From positions 1 through 64,000 of the forward strand of contig JAJDAP010000072.1 in NCBI GenBank assembly GCA_029261795.1: a DNA stretch of 64,000 bases. Reading direction: 5' to 3'. Below the pieces are notes generated by a model. That model made no database searches and had not been told where the DNA came from. It saw nothing but the letters and a program-made list of their open reading frames with translations. Shown in pieces: positions 9,498-17,429 of the stretch. The translations under genes were made by a program, and so were the position numbers. The DNA comes from Deltaproteobacteria bacterium (GTDB taxonomy: Bacteria; Myxococcota_A; UBA9160; UBA6930). How positions within the stretch are numbered: the stretch's first letter is position 1; each line of letters opens with the position of its first letter.

Positions 9498-10265
9498 ATG
9501 CCGGAAGAGATCGACGTCGAAAGACGTGGCGAGATCGAGATCGTCACCATCAACCGACCCGAGGCCCGCAACGCGCTCACCCGAACGACCTATCGGGAAA
9601 TCGAAGCCGCCGTCCGCGAAACGCGCGCTCGCTGCCTGATCGTGACGGCGGTCGATCCCGCGTTCTGCTCGGGAGATGACGTCAAGCAACTCATGGGCGG
9701 TGGCCAGGAGCGTGGTGCTCCGAAGGTCGCGCCGCGTCTGACGCCGGCGGCCGACGCACTGCTCTACACGAACGTACCCGTGGTGGCAGCGGTGAATGGC
9801 GCCGCCGTGGGTTGGGGAATGGAGCTCGCACTGATGGCCGATCTTCGGGTCGCCTCGACGCGCGCGCGCTTCGGTGAGCTCTTCGTCAAACGCGGACTCT
9901 GTTGCGACGTGCCGGGCCTCGCTCGCCTGGCAGGGCTGATCGGACGCGAGCGCGCCGCCGAGATGCTCTTCTCGGGCCGCATCATCGACGCCGACGAGGC
10001 CGAACGGATCGGCCTGGTATCGCGCGTGGTCGAGCATGACGCTCTGCTGCCAACCGCGATCGAACTGGCAGAAACGATCGCCGGCAATCCGCCCCTCGCC
10101 GTGCAGCGCTTGAAGGCGGGGCTGCGAAAGGCGATCGACCCCGACTGGCGCGACCTCGGCGCATGGGTCGGCGAATCGCTCGGTGAACTCTTCCAGACCG
10201 ACGATCACCGCGAAGGCGTGCGCGCCTTCCTCGAGAAACGCGCGCCGCGCTACGTCGGCCACTGA
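9498..10265 (+). CDS. Enoyl-CoA hydratase/isomerase family protein
   Basis: Crotonase-fold protein of 255 residues, the usual length. It starts at ATG 9498 after GGGAGGAG. The oxyanion-hole strands are FCSGDDVKQL near 58 and AVNGAAVGWGMELALMADL near 97. The position of the first catalytic Glu is occupied by RFGELFVKRG, and the second region reads GLCCDVPG. Since the typical ExxG/E pair is incomplete, strict hydratase activity is not certain and isomerase or hydrolase activity is possible. It fits beta-oxidation with the thiolase upstream. Confidence 0.87.
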   Translation: MPEEIDVERRGEIEIVTINRPEARNALTRTTYREIEAAVRETRARCLIVTAVDPAFCSGDDVKQLMGGGQERGAPKVAPRLTPAADALLYTNVPVVAAVNGAAVGWGMELALMADLRVASTRARFGELFVKRGLCCDVPGLARLAGLIGRERAAEMLFSGRIIDADEAERIGLVSRVVEHDALLPTAIELAETIAGNPPLAVQRLKAGLRKAIDPDWRDLGAWVGESLGELFQTDDHREGVRAFLEKRAPRYVGH

Positions 10266-10565
10266 AGGAGCGCTCTGCCAGGGGCGGCTCAGGGTGTTGC
10301 TGATGGAGGCCGCGGGAACCCACCCGGCTCCTCGCCGCGATCACCCCGCAAGCCAAGCGACTGGGGCAGTCTGACGCGCTAGGCGTGCCCTGGGGTGAGC
10401 TGCTCGCGTGCACGCGTTTCAGCGGGGCGAATCTCCCCACCGCTCGGCTCGTACTGGGGAACCGAGGGGCAGCCTCACACGCGACGCGCGCCCTCGAGGC
10501 TGCCTCGCGTCGGCCCCTAACTTGCACATGTTACGGAGCAGCCATCACAGCAGAGGTCTAGCTCC
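10266..10565. other. 300-nt intergenic region with a degenerate ssrA-3'-like stretch
   Basis: No gene seen. At 10302-10325 the sequence resembles, with several mismatches, the T-arm/acceptor end of tmRNA that occurs intact at 18893 and 28845. An imperfect hairpin (AGCGGGG against CCCCACCGCT) lies near 10430-10453 without a T-run. Promoter elements for the following operon could lie at 10515-10550 but none is convincing. Confidence 0.35.
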
Positions 10566-10988
10566 ATGAGCATCGCGTTTCCCTCCCTCGAGTTCTTCAA
10601 GGCGCTGCAGCAGCGTACGAAGGACGAAGTCGTCGCCTTCGAGAAGCTCGGAGTCTGCGACACGACCTTCGGAGTTCGCGTCGGAGACGAGCTCTACCGG
10701 ATCGCCTTCGAAATCTACGAGTGCACCGAGGTGGACGAATGTGACGACCCTGCCCCCCTCGACTTCGTCCTCAGCGCACCGGTCGAGCTCTGGAGGGAGA
10801 TGTTCCAATCGGTCGTCGAAAACGCAGGCGCCGACGCCGAGCACACGATCAACTCCCTCACCCATGTCGGCGACATCATGAAGATCGAGTACGAGGACCC
10901 GGAGGGCCACGACTGCTTCTACCGCTTCATGGCTACCATCCAGGCCTTCCTCGATGAAGCCAAGCACCTCGACGTGGACCTCTCCTGA
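10566..10988 (+). CDS. SCP2-like sterol/lipid-binding protein, first gene of diiron operon
   Basis: 140 acidic residues with no signal peptide. The pattern is a long N-terminal helix (FPSLEFFKALQQR), beta strands with FGVRVGDELYRIAFEIYE, then VELWREMFQSV and a C-terminal FYRFMATIQAFLDEA. This resembles SCP2 sterol-carrier proteins, small carriers of hydrophobic ligands. The stop overlaps the next ATG (TGATG), so it is coupled to the ferritin-like gene. I infer that it presents a lipid substrate to the downstream oxygenase pair. It could alternatively be a regulatory subunit. Confidence 0.62.
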   Translation: MSIAFPSLEFFKALQQRTKDEVVAFEKLGVCDTTFGVRVGDELYRIAFEIYECTEVDECDDPAPLDFVLSAPVELWREMFQSVVENAGADAEHTINSLTHVGDIMKIEYEDPEGHDCFYRFMATIQAFLDEAKHLDVDLS

Positions 10989-12073
10989 TGGCCTACATCG
11001 CACCGAAGGATTTCTCCCAGGACGCCGGCCTCATCGCCGAAGTGATGCGTGTGATGGGGGGCGATCTAGACCTCGCGTGGATGAAGGATCATCCGCATCC
11101 GGTCGCCGCCCGACCCCGGCAGCCCCGGCGCGGTCTCACCCTCGACGACATCAACCAGGACCCGAACTACGGCCCTCAGGTCATTCCCGAGATCGTCCGC
11201 CACAACTTCTCCATGGCTCCGCGCGGGGCCGTCCTGCCGGAAGGTCTGCCCTCGCTCGGCTACCGGGTCAACCGGAAGAGCGATGTCTGGGCGGACACCG
11301 CGACCGTGCTCTTCGAGGAGAGCAAGTCGCGTCGCTGGGCACCTGCCCGCAACGTCCCGTGGCAGGCACTGGACGCCGTGACGCACAGCCCGGATGAGGC
11401 CCAGGCGATTCACCAGATCTGCACAGGTTTGATTTCGATCTCGCTGGTGGCCGCAGACGTGCCCTCGCGCTGGGTCTGGCTGATGAACCAGGAGTTCCAC
11501 GAGATCAAGTACTGGATGTGCGCGCAGATGTTCGACGCCTCGCGCCTCGCCGAAGCGTTCCGCAAACGCGCCCTCTACGGAAAGGGCTCCCTCGGCAAGG
11601 ACTCCCGAGAACTCGGCGAGTTCCTGAAGATGGTGATCGATTCGGAGACCTACCCGTTGGCCTCGGCGTCTCTGAACCTGCTGCTGTTCTCGTTCGTGCA
11701 GGCACTCGGGCGCCACTACGAGTACCTGTCCTCGAATGCTGCGGACACGTACCTGGGAACGCGGCTCGTCCAGGACGCCTCGCGCTTCGTCGCATACGGG
11801 GTCGATCACATCCGCAGTTTCGTCGGCGCCCGTCCCGCCGAGCTGGAGGTCGTCAACGAGCACCTCGATCTCGTCGAGAACGGCTTGATCGGCTACTTCG
11901 GCTCGCGCGAGCTGCTCGAGCCGCTGATCGTGCTATCGGGCGGTTTCGAGCCCGTCGCCGACTTCTATCGCAAGGCCGTCGGCGAGTACTTCGAGCGCTG
12001 CGCGGCAGCGGGTCTCGGCGCCAGAGAAAAACGCAGCCCGCTTCCGAGTTTCCTGAAGCTGCTGGAAAGCTAG
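10988..12073 (+). CDS. Ferritin-like protein lacking all diiron ligands (beta-type partner)
   Basis: 361 residues, colinear with the next gene almost without gaps to residue 270. Shared landmarks are KSDVWA near 98, VPWQAL near 123, QEFHEIK near 168 and FRKRALYG near 191. At the positions where the paralogue has E150/E152, E184, H187, E234, E264 and H267, this protein has S150/S152, A184, L187, F234, A264 and F267. The DEARH motifs are DASRL and QDASRF. It therefore cannot hold a canonical diiron centre. Known alpha/beta diiron oxygenases also pair an iron-bearing with an iron-free ferritin-fold subunit, and I infer such a role here. Confidence 0.8.
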   Translation: MAYIAPKDFSQDAGLIAEVMRVMGGDLDLAWMKDHPHPVAARPRQPRRGLTLDDINQDPNYGPQVIPEIVRHNFSMAPRGAVLPEGLPSLGYRVNRKSDVWADTATVLFEESKSRRWAPARNVPWQALDAVTHSPDEAQAIHQICTGLISISLVAADVPSRWVWLMNQEFHEIKYWMCAQMFDASRLAEAFRKRALYGKGSLGKDSRELGEFLKMVIDSETYPLASASLNLLLFSFVQALGRHYEYLSSNAADTYLGTRLVQDASRFVAYGVDHIRSFVGARPAELEVVNEHLDLVENGLIGYFGSRELLEPLIVLSGGFEPVADFYRKAVGEYFERCAAAGLGAREKRSPLPSFLKLLES

Positions 12074-12120
12074 TTCCGCAAAGCCAGTTCTGGAAAGACA
12101 AGAGAGAGACCGAGGGAATC

Positions 12121-13260
12121 ATGAGCTACTACGGATCGACCGACTATCTCGAGAACAGCGACTTCCTGCTCCGCATGAAGGACATGCGCAAGGGCAACCT
12201 CGATCTCGGCTGGATGAAGGCTGGCACCGAGCAGATCGAGGTACACGCGAGCAGCGCGAAGCGCGGGCTCACCTACCTCGACCTGAACCAGGGCAGCTAC
12301 GGCTACGACGAACTCGCCGAGATCCCGCGCGGACCCCGCGGCGCCGCACCGCGCGGTGCCAGCTACGAGGTCGACAACCAGGCCGACCTCGGCCCGGACC
12401 TCAATCTCAAGAGCGACGTGTGGGCCTACAAGGTCGCCTCGTTCTACGAGGAAGCGGTCAGCCGGCAGTGGGACGCCACCACGGACGTGCCGTGGGCCGA
12501 CCTCGACAAGTACGACACGCCCGAGGAAGTCGAGATCGCGTTCGCGCAGCTCTGCACCTTCTTCACCGAAGTCGAGATGATCGCGACCGACCTTCCCGCG
12601 AAGTGGTGCTGGCGTATGAACAACCAGTTCCACGAGGTAAAGGGTTTCATCGCCTCCCAGGCGATCGACGAGGCACGCCACGCCGAGGTGTTCCGCAAGC
12701 GCGCCCTGGCCGGCGGCGTCGGGCTGATGCAGGCCCTCCCCCAGGCCGAGCATTCGCTGAAGGCGATCCTCGACAGCGACACCTACAGCGAGGCGAGCGC
12801 TTTCATGCACCTGCTGGCCGAGGGCAACATCCTCACCATGTTCCGGTTCAGCGAGTTCATCTCGCCCACCCCGGTCGACAAGCGCATGTTCCAGCTCGTC
12901 ATGCAGGACGAGGCACGTCATGTCTCCTACGGGCTCCAGCACCTCAAGTGGATCCTCGACAACACGCCCGAGCGAAAGGAGCAACTGCACGCGGCCCTCG
13001 ACGAAGCCGAGAACTTCAGCCTGAGCCAGTTCGACTCGGCTCTATTCGAAGCCATGATCGTGCTCGCGGGCAAGGGCACCTCCCCCGAGCAGATCAAGCG
13101 GGGCATCGAGATCGTCGGAACGCTGCAGGTCCGGCAGGTCGAGGAGTACTTCCAGAGGCTGCGACGGGCCGGCTTCGCGGAGCGAATCGAAAAGAGCAAG
13201 TTCCGAGACCTGCTGGCGGCCGTTTCCCTGAATCAACAGGACGCCGCCATCGCCAGCTGA
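12121..13260 (+). CDS. Ferritin-like diiron oxygenase-type protein (alpha-type, intact ligands)
   Basis: 379 residues from ATG 12121. It shows a four-helix diiron ligand set: E150 or E152 in FFTEVEM, E184 and H187 in DEARHAEVF, E234 in LLAEGN, and E264 and H267 in QDEARHVSYG. The doubled ExxH arrangement and spacing of about 30-34 residues match R2-like and bacterial multicomponent oxygenases. No Rieske protein, ferredoxin or reductase gene is adjacent. The substrate is unknown; the SCP2-like and P450 neighbourhood suggests a lipid. It follows its ligandless paralogue by 47 nt. Confidence 0.85.
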   Translation: MSYYGSTDYLENSDFLLRMKDMRKGNLDLGWMKAGTEQIEVHASSAKRGLTYLDLNQGSYGYDELAEIPRGPRGAAPRGASYEVDNQADLGPDLNLKSDVWAYKVASFYEEAVSRQWDATTDVPWADLDKYDTPEEVEIAFAQLCTFFTEVEMIATDLPAKWCWRMNNQFHEVKGFIASQAIDEARHAEVFRKRALAGGVGLMQALPQAEHSLKAILDSDTYSEASAFMHLLAEGNILTMFRFSEFISPTPVDKRMFQLVMQDEARHVSYGLQHLKWILDNTPERKEQLHAALDEAENFSLSQFDSALFEAMIVLAGKGTSPEQIKRGIEIVGTLQVRQVEEYFQRLRRAGFAERIEKSKFRDLLAAVSLNQQDAAIAS

Positions 13261-13407
13261 GCACGGGCCGCCCCACTCGGCCCCTCCGTGAAAGCCAGAG
13301 CAGATCCTAAGCTCCGAGAAGGCGCTCCAGAGCGTGTGGTCACCGAGGAAGGCGCTGACTCGGAGGAGCGTGGCGTCGACGTAGCTCCGCCTCTCGCTGG
13401 ATTCATA

Positions 13408-13445
13408 AACCCAAATTTTGGGTGATATAACCAAGTATTTGGGTT
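13408..13445 (+). promoter_or_regulatory. Palindromic operator/promoter of the wHTH-nucleotidyltransferase module
   Basis: AACCCAAAT (13408-13416) and ATTTGGGTT (13437-13445) form a perfect 9-bp inverted repeat with a 20-nt spacer. The left part alone is a 7-1-7 palindrome (ACCCAAA-T-TTTGGGT, 13409-13423). The patch is strikingly AT-rich in a GC-rich region and lies 33 nt before the wHTH start at 13479. This fits autoregulation by the winged-helix protein. The preceding 13261-13400 shows no gene. Confidence 0.6.
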
Positions 13446-13478
13446 ATTCTATTCCCCGAGCCGTCAAGGAGCATCCGC

Positions 13479-13811
13479 ATGCTCGAGGGAATATTCGGAA
13501 ATGCCAGCGCCGAGAAGGTGCTCCTTTACCTCGAGCAGTACGGGGACGGGTACGCCACCGCAATCGCACGGAACTTCGACGGTCTGACGCTTCACATGGC
13601 CCAACGTCAGCTCGAACGATTCGAGCGCGCGGGCGCAATCGTGAGCAGCCTCAGTGGTCGCACACGCGTCTACACCTGGAATGCGCGATACCCCTTCCAC
13701 AAGGAACTGCGCGCGCTGCTAGGCAAAGCATTGGGCGCCCTGCCCGCAGCGGAACGCAAACGCTACTTCTCTGAACGCCGCCGACCTCGGCGTGCGGGTA
13801 AGCCGCGATGA
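13479..13811 (+). CDS. Winged-helix DNA-binding protein, regulator/antitoxin-like
   Basis: 110 residues with an AAGGAG site before ATG 13479. The sequence LYLEQYGDGYATAIARNF is followed by the recognition helix LTLHMAQRQLERFERAGAIV and a wing containing GRTRVYTWN. This is the MarR/ArsR-like fold often found upstream of nucleotidyltransferase genes. A basic tail (RRPRRAGK) ends the protein. It overlaps the next gene by ATGA. The palindrome just upstream makes autorepression likely. An antitoxin role is inferred from the arrangement only. Confidence 0.75.
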   Translation: MLEGIFGNASAEKVLLYLEQYGDGYATAIARNFDGLTLHMAQRQLERFERAGAIVSSLSGRTRVYTWNARYPFHKELRALLGKALGALPAAERKRYFSERRRPRRAGKPR

Positions 13812-14377
13812 GTCCGGCGAAGAAGCCAGCGCTCGAGATCGAGGAGGACTCCTCCCAGGAAGAGATCGCCACCCTCGTTTGCACGCGACTCGAAGCCGAC
13901 GGTATCTCGGTCGTGTTGTCGGGCGGCGCCGCGGCGGCGATCTATTCCGAGAACGAGTACGAATCCTACGACCTCGACTTCATTCCGACCGGACTCGCAC
14001 GACGGGTCGACCGCACGATGGAAGCGCTGGGCTTCGAGAGACAGCGACGTCACTGGGTGCATCCCCGCAGCCCTTACTGGGTCGAATTTCCAGCCGGTCC
14101 GGTCGCCGTTGGCGAAGAGATCATCTTTGATTTCGCCGAGCGCCGCAGCCGAGCGGGCATGCTTCGAATCCTGCACCCAACGGAATGCGTCATGGATCGA
14201 CTCACCTGGTATTTCCACGATACGGATCGTCAATGTCTCGAACAGGCGCTGCAGGTTGCACGCCGACATCCGATCAATCTCGCGCGGATCGAGCGATGGT
14301 CAGCCGGAGAGAGACCACACGGGGCGGAGCGGTTTCAGGAGTTTAGGCACGCGCTCGAGGAGCATCGACCGAGATGA
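13808..14377 (+). CDS. Nucleotidyltransferase-fold protein (DUF6036/AbiEii-like)
   Basis: 189 residues. The NTase core is VVLSGGAAAAIYSENEYESYD followed by the acidic pair DLD in YDLDFIP near residue 57. The region HPTECVMDRLTWYFHDTDRQ near 120-140 follows the family pattern of a helical part after the core. Related enzymes include AbiEii and MNT-type toxins that transfer nucleotides to tRNA or protein. The conserved GG and DxD suggest an active enzyme. Translationally coupled to the wHTH gene, the pair has a toxin-antitoxin layout. Its position at the edge of an accessory region supports mobility. Confidence 0.72.
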   Translation: MSPAKKPALEIEEDSSQEEIATLVCTRLEADGISVVLSGGAAAAIYSENEYESYDLDFIPTGLARRVDRTMEALGFERQRRHWVHPRSPYWVEFPAGPVAVGEEIIFDFAERRSRAGMLRILHPTECVMDRLTWYFHDTDRQCLEQALQVARRHPINLARIERWSAGERPHGAERFQEFRHALEEHRPR

Positions 14378-14622
14378 GGACGCACGGCACTAACGTGAAG
14401 ACCGCATGGAAATGCTAGTCGATTTCGCCGCCGCGCTGGGAACGCTGGGAGGGGGCTCGCCCTCGCGGCCGCGGTCTTCGTCTTTCGAACGGCTCCAGAC
14501 CGCCGCGTTGCGTGGCGTTTCGGCGGGATGCTCCTGGCTCGTGACCGCCACTGTGCGGACGGACCTGGTTGTAATCGATCCGCCAGACAGCGATGGGAGC
14601 GGGCAGGTCTAGACCGAGAGGT

Positions 14623-15522
14623 CTACGGGCGAACCATCGACAGGCTATCGGCGGCAACCTGGACCTGGACGTTCTGGCCCCAAGCGAAGTCGAGGCGATC
14701 GTCCTCGATTCCGTCGCCAAAGATGACCCCGCCCTCGTTCATCTCCGAGACCACTGCGAGCGCCTTGCCCCGCTCGATCAGGCCGCAGGTGACTTCGGTT
14801 CCCGTCGCAACGCTCGGGAACGCCTCCCGAACGAAGAACGCCAGCCGCTTGTCGTCGGGCTTGGGCAGGTCGAGAACGTTGCCTCTCGATAGATTGATCG
14901 AACGGGCCCACCCCGTGGCTCCGGTTCCGGTCGATACGATCAGCCCCGAGGACGAATGCCGCTCCTCGTCTCCGGCTACGGCAAGCCGGTAGCGGGCCGA
15001 CTGGTGGGTACGGTGCCCGATGAAGACCTCATTCAGGGCTAGAAGGCGCTGCCCGTCGTCGAGCTTTGCCTCGGCCATTGTGCGGTGTTCTAGCCCTACT
15101 CTCCCCTGGGCGACCCCGGTGATGAGGTCCGGTGCGGCCTCGGCCGGGTGCGGCACGAGCACACCGTCGTACTCGTCGGGCAGCGGATTGATCCCGATGA
15201 CCGCCTGCCCGTCCAGGTACTTGGCCACGTTCGCGACAAGGCCATCCTGTCCGACGGCCGCGATGATGTCCTCCGGCTCGAACAGAAAGCGATCCAAGTC
15301 ACGCCGATCGACTCGCGCCCGCCGCCACTTGGACGGGATCGACTGGAGCACGAAGCCAAGAGCCTGCTGCAAGCGCTGGTGCCCGGCCTCCGCAACCTCG
15401 ATGTCTTCTCCCCGAATCTCCAGGAAGAACTTCGCCTGCCCGCGCGTGGCGTGCCGCTCCAGCAGCGCCTCGTATGGAGTACTTCTGGTAACGACAACCA
15501 CGCGCGGAACGAGACCGGCCAT
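14623..15522 (-). CDS. NAD kinase-family protein (ATP-NAD kinase fold, altered GGDG motif)
   Basis: 299 residues. The NADK landmark GGDGT appears as VGQDGLVANV at 90-99, keeping the catalytic Asp but replacing a Gly and the Thr. The second landmark, normally GLIVSTPTGSTAY, reads SSGLIVSTGTGATGW near 197-211. Between them stand VIGINP and LALNEVFIGHR, both as in NAD kinases. It may phosphorylate NAD or a related molecule, or only bind it. Start ATG overlaps the SPFH stop (ATGA), making it the last gene of a three-gene operon. The 245 nt downstream of it (14378-14622) show no gene. Confidence 0.75.
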   Translation of the reverse strand: MAGLVPRVVVVTRSTPYEALLERHATRGQAKFFLEIRGEDIEVAEAGHQRLQQALGFVLQSIPSKWRRARVDRRDLDRFLFEPEDIIAAVGQDGLVANVAKYLDGQAVIGINPLPDEYDGVLVPHPAEAAPDLITGVAQGRVGLEHRTMAEAKLDDGQRLLALNEVFIGHRTHQSARYRLAVAGDEERHSSSGLIVSTGTGATGWARSINLSRGNVLDLPKPDDKRLAFFVREAFPSVATGTEVTCGLIERGKALAVVSEMNEGGVIFGDGIEDDRLDFAWGQNVQVQVAADSLSMVRP

Positions 15523-16553
15523 CAGTTCTTCGCACCCTCTCGCTCCAGGTGATGCGTACCCGCCTGGACGAGATTGGTGAGGAGACCGCCCATCAGGTCG
15601 GGCGTCAGGTTCAGGTGCTCGATCTTCTGGAGCTTTCCAGCAAGCCGCTGGGCAGCGAGTCCGAGCAGCCGCTCGGTCGGGAAGTCCCGATAGATCTCCA
15701 TCCGGTCGCGCTCAGCATTGACCTTGGCCTGCTCCAACGCCGCGATGCTCTCAGCCTGGGCCCGAGCCCCGATGCCTGTGCGCTCGGCCTCGGCCTCAGC
15801 GCCAATCCGTGCTGCTTCAGCTTCGTCCGTTGCCCGCTTCTTCTCGTTCTCTCCTCGTTGCTCAATCAGGTTCGCCTCGCGTCGCGTCAGCTCGATCTGG
15901 TTCTGAAGCTCGTTCTCCTGGATCGCGCGCTCCTTCTCCACCGCCTGTGCGCGACGCTGGAAGGTCGCCACGTCGGCTTCCTGCTGGATGGCTTCCCGGA
16001 CGGGGATCTGGAGTGCCTTCTCCACCTCAGCAACCGGCTTCACGGCACCGACGCGAACGGCGACAAGTTCGAGCCCCATCGTCTCCAGGGCGGTGTCCTC
16101 GCGCAGCCCTTGCCAGATTCGCTCGCGGATCTCGTCAACACCTTCCGCGAGCACATGCCTAAGCTCGGTCCGCGCGAGGTAGCCAAGCGCGAACTGCTGA
16201 GCGAGTTCCGTCATCAGCCCAGCCAGCTTCTCCAACGGCTGCTTCAGAGTCGCCCCGGTCGCGAGGTCGAGTGCGAAGTCCACCCGCTCTGCGGCCCTTT
16301 CCGGGTCAACGACACGGAAGGTAATGACACCCTGGACGGTTGTGTCCTGGAAGTCCTTGGCTCGGCCATGGAACAGGAAGGGCAGCTCCCGGTCGTCCAT
16401 CGGGATCTCGGCAACGCTTGTGTTCAGCGGCCGGAACCAGAATGCGAGGCCACGCCCGCTTGCCACGAGCTTGCCGCGCCGGAAGCGCAGGATGTGGAAG
16501 CTGGGCTCTGCCCTCAGGTGTCTCACGATCGGATATCGCTGGATCTCTGACAT
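15522..16553 (-). CDS. SPFH/band-7 domain protein (prohibitin/flotillin-like)
   Basis: 343 residues from ATG 16553 behind AAAGGAGA. The N-terminal SPFH domain runs to about residue 180 and includes VQGVITFRVVDPERAAERV and LETMGLELVAVRVG. An Ala/Glu/Arg-rich coiled coil follows from about 190 to 290, with EAEAERTGIGARAQAES. There is no convincing transmembrane helix, so membrane attachment would be peripheral or through partners. Such proteins oligomerise on membranes as scaffolds. Lying between NrtR and an NAD kinase-like gene, it may tether an NAD-related activity to the membrane, which is inference. Confidence 0.88.
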   Translation of the reverse strand: MSEIQRYPIVRHLRAEPSFHILRFRRGKLVASGRGLAFWFRPLNTSVAEIPMDDRELPFLFHGRAKDFQDTTVQGVITFRVVDPERAAERVDFALDLATGATLKQPLEKLAGLMTELAQQFALGYLARTELRHVLAEGVDEIRERIWQGLREDTALETMGLELVAVRVGAVKPVAEVEKALQIPVREAIQQEADVATFQRRAQAVEKERAIQENELQNQIELTRREANLIEQRGENEKKRATDEAEAARIGAEAEAERTGIGARAQAESIAALEQAKVNAERDRMEIYRDFPTERLLGLAAQRLAGKLQKIEHLNLTPDLMGGLLTNLVQAGTHHLEREGAKN

Positions 16554-16586
16554 GACTGTCTCCTTTCTCGTCTACCGCTGCTCAGC

Positions 16587-17339
16587 TCAGATCGCCGAGC
16601 GCTTCGTGAACCGATAGAGCTCCGCCGGTCGATGCCCGACCTCGCTTTCTCGCTCTCCCGTGGCTTCGAGGAGGCCCGTGGCGAGCATCCTGCGCCGGAA
16701 GGAATCCTTGTTGAGCGTCCGGCCCAGGATCGTCTCGTGAGCATCCTGAAGGCTGCGTAGCGTGAAGGTCGCGGCGAGGAGTTGGAAGCCGATCGGCGTG
16801 TAGTCCAGCTTTCCGCGAATGCGCTTGACCGCCATGCCGAGGATGTCGGCATGATCGAAGGCCAGCGGCATCTCCTGGCCCTGCTGGCTGCGCGCGTCGA
16901 CCGGACCACCGGTCTCGCCTTCCCACGGAACGTCAATGCGCCCGAAGCTCAAGCTGGACTCAGCGCCGGTATCGAGCTGTGCGTGATCGACCAGCGCGTA
17001 GTAGGCGACCGAGAGAACGCGGGTACGGGGATCACGGGTGGGCTCGCCGAAGGTATAGAGCTGCTCCAGGTAGACATCTGTGAGCCCAGCCTTCTCGGCG
17101 AGCAGCCGATTCGCCGCCCGGTCAAGGGACTCGTCCATCTGAACGAAGCCACCTGGAAGCGCCCAGCTCCCCTTGGCCGGGTGCTCGGCCCGCTCGACCA
17201 ATGCCACCTCAAGGTGGCCGTCCATCACGGTGACGATCGCGACATCCACAGCCACCGAGGGGCGATCGAACTCCGTGGCGTCGTAGGCCGCGAGGAACTC
17301 GGGCTCGTTGTTCCGCTCGCCTATCTTTCGCTCGGCCAT
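16587..17339 (-). CDS. NrtR-type Nudix/winged-helix transcriptional regulator
   Basis: 250 residues. The Nudix domain (about 25-160) has the box GGFVQMDESLDRAANRLLAE, where the usual REUxEE is RLLAEK. Loss of catalytic Glu residues is typical of NrtR, which senses ADP-ribose rather than hydrolysing it. The C-terminal winged helix includes FTLRSLQDAHETILGRTL and FRRRMLATGLLE and ends PAELYRF. NrtR normally represses NAD-metabolism genes. Here it leads an operon with SPFH and NAD kinase-like genes behind a palindromic operator, so autorepression and ADP-ribose control are likely. Confidence 0.85.
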   Translation of the reverse strand: MAERKIGERNNEPEFLAAYDATEFDRPSVAVDVAIVTVMDGHLEVALVERAEHPAKGSWALPGGFVQMDESLDRAANRLLAEKAGLTDVYLEQLYTFGEPTRDPRTRVLSVAYYALVDHAQLDTGAESSLSFGRIDVPWEGETGGPVDARSQQGQEMPLAFDHADILGMAVKRIRGKLDYTPIGFQLLAATFTLRSLQDAHETILGRTLNKDSFRRRMLATGLLEATGERESEVGHRPAELYRFTKRSAI

Positions 17340-17350
17340 TGCCGTTCCCC

Positions 17351-17392
17351 CTTAGATGCGAACAACATATATGCCTATCGAATCTAAGTCAA
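17351..17392 (-). promoter_or_regulatory. Promoter and NrtR-type operator of the nrtR-SPFH-NADK operon
   Basis: On the reverse strand TTGACT (17387-17392) and TATGTT (17364-17369) are exactly 17 nt apart. An inverted repeat, CTTAGATGCGA (17351-17361) and TCGAATCTAAG (17378-17388), pairs 10 of 11 bases around a 16-nt spacer. It brackets the -10 element and overlaps the -35. It ends 12 nt before the nrtR start, adjoining the AGGGGG ribosome site. This is the geometry of a repressor operator. Confidence 0.7.
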
Positions 17393-17429
17393 CGACCCTG
17401 GGGGTGCGAGCGGTCGCAACGCGGGCCAC

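Noticed and set aside
7539-10265. 908-codon forward open frame antisense to the CLC gene
   Set aside because: Only its last 255 codons (from 9498) encode a protein, the enoyl-CoA hydratase. The rest is a GC-rich shadow of the CLC gene with no protein-like composition.
13042-13434. Reverse frame containing RRSYVDATLLRVSAFL as a possible transposase fragment
   Set aside because: Most of the frame lies antisense to the diiron gene, and the remaining stretch is too short to assign.
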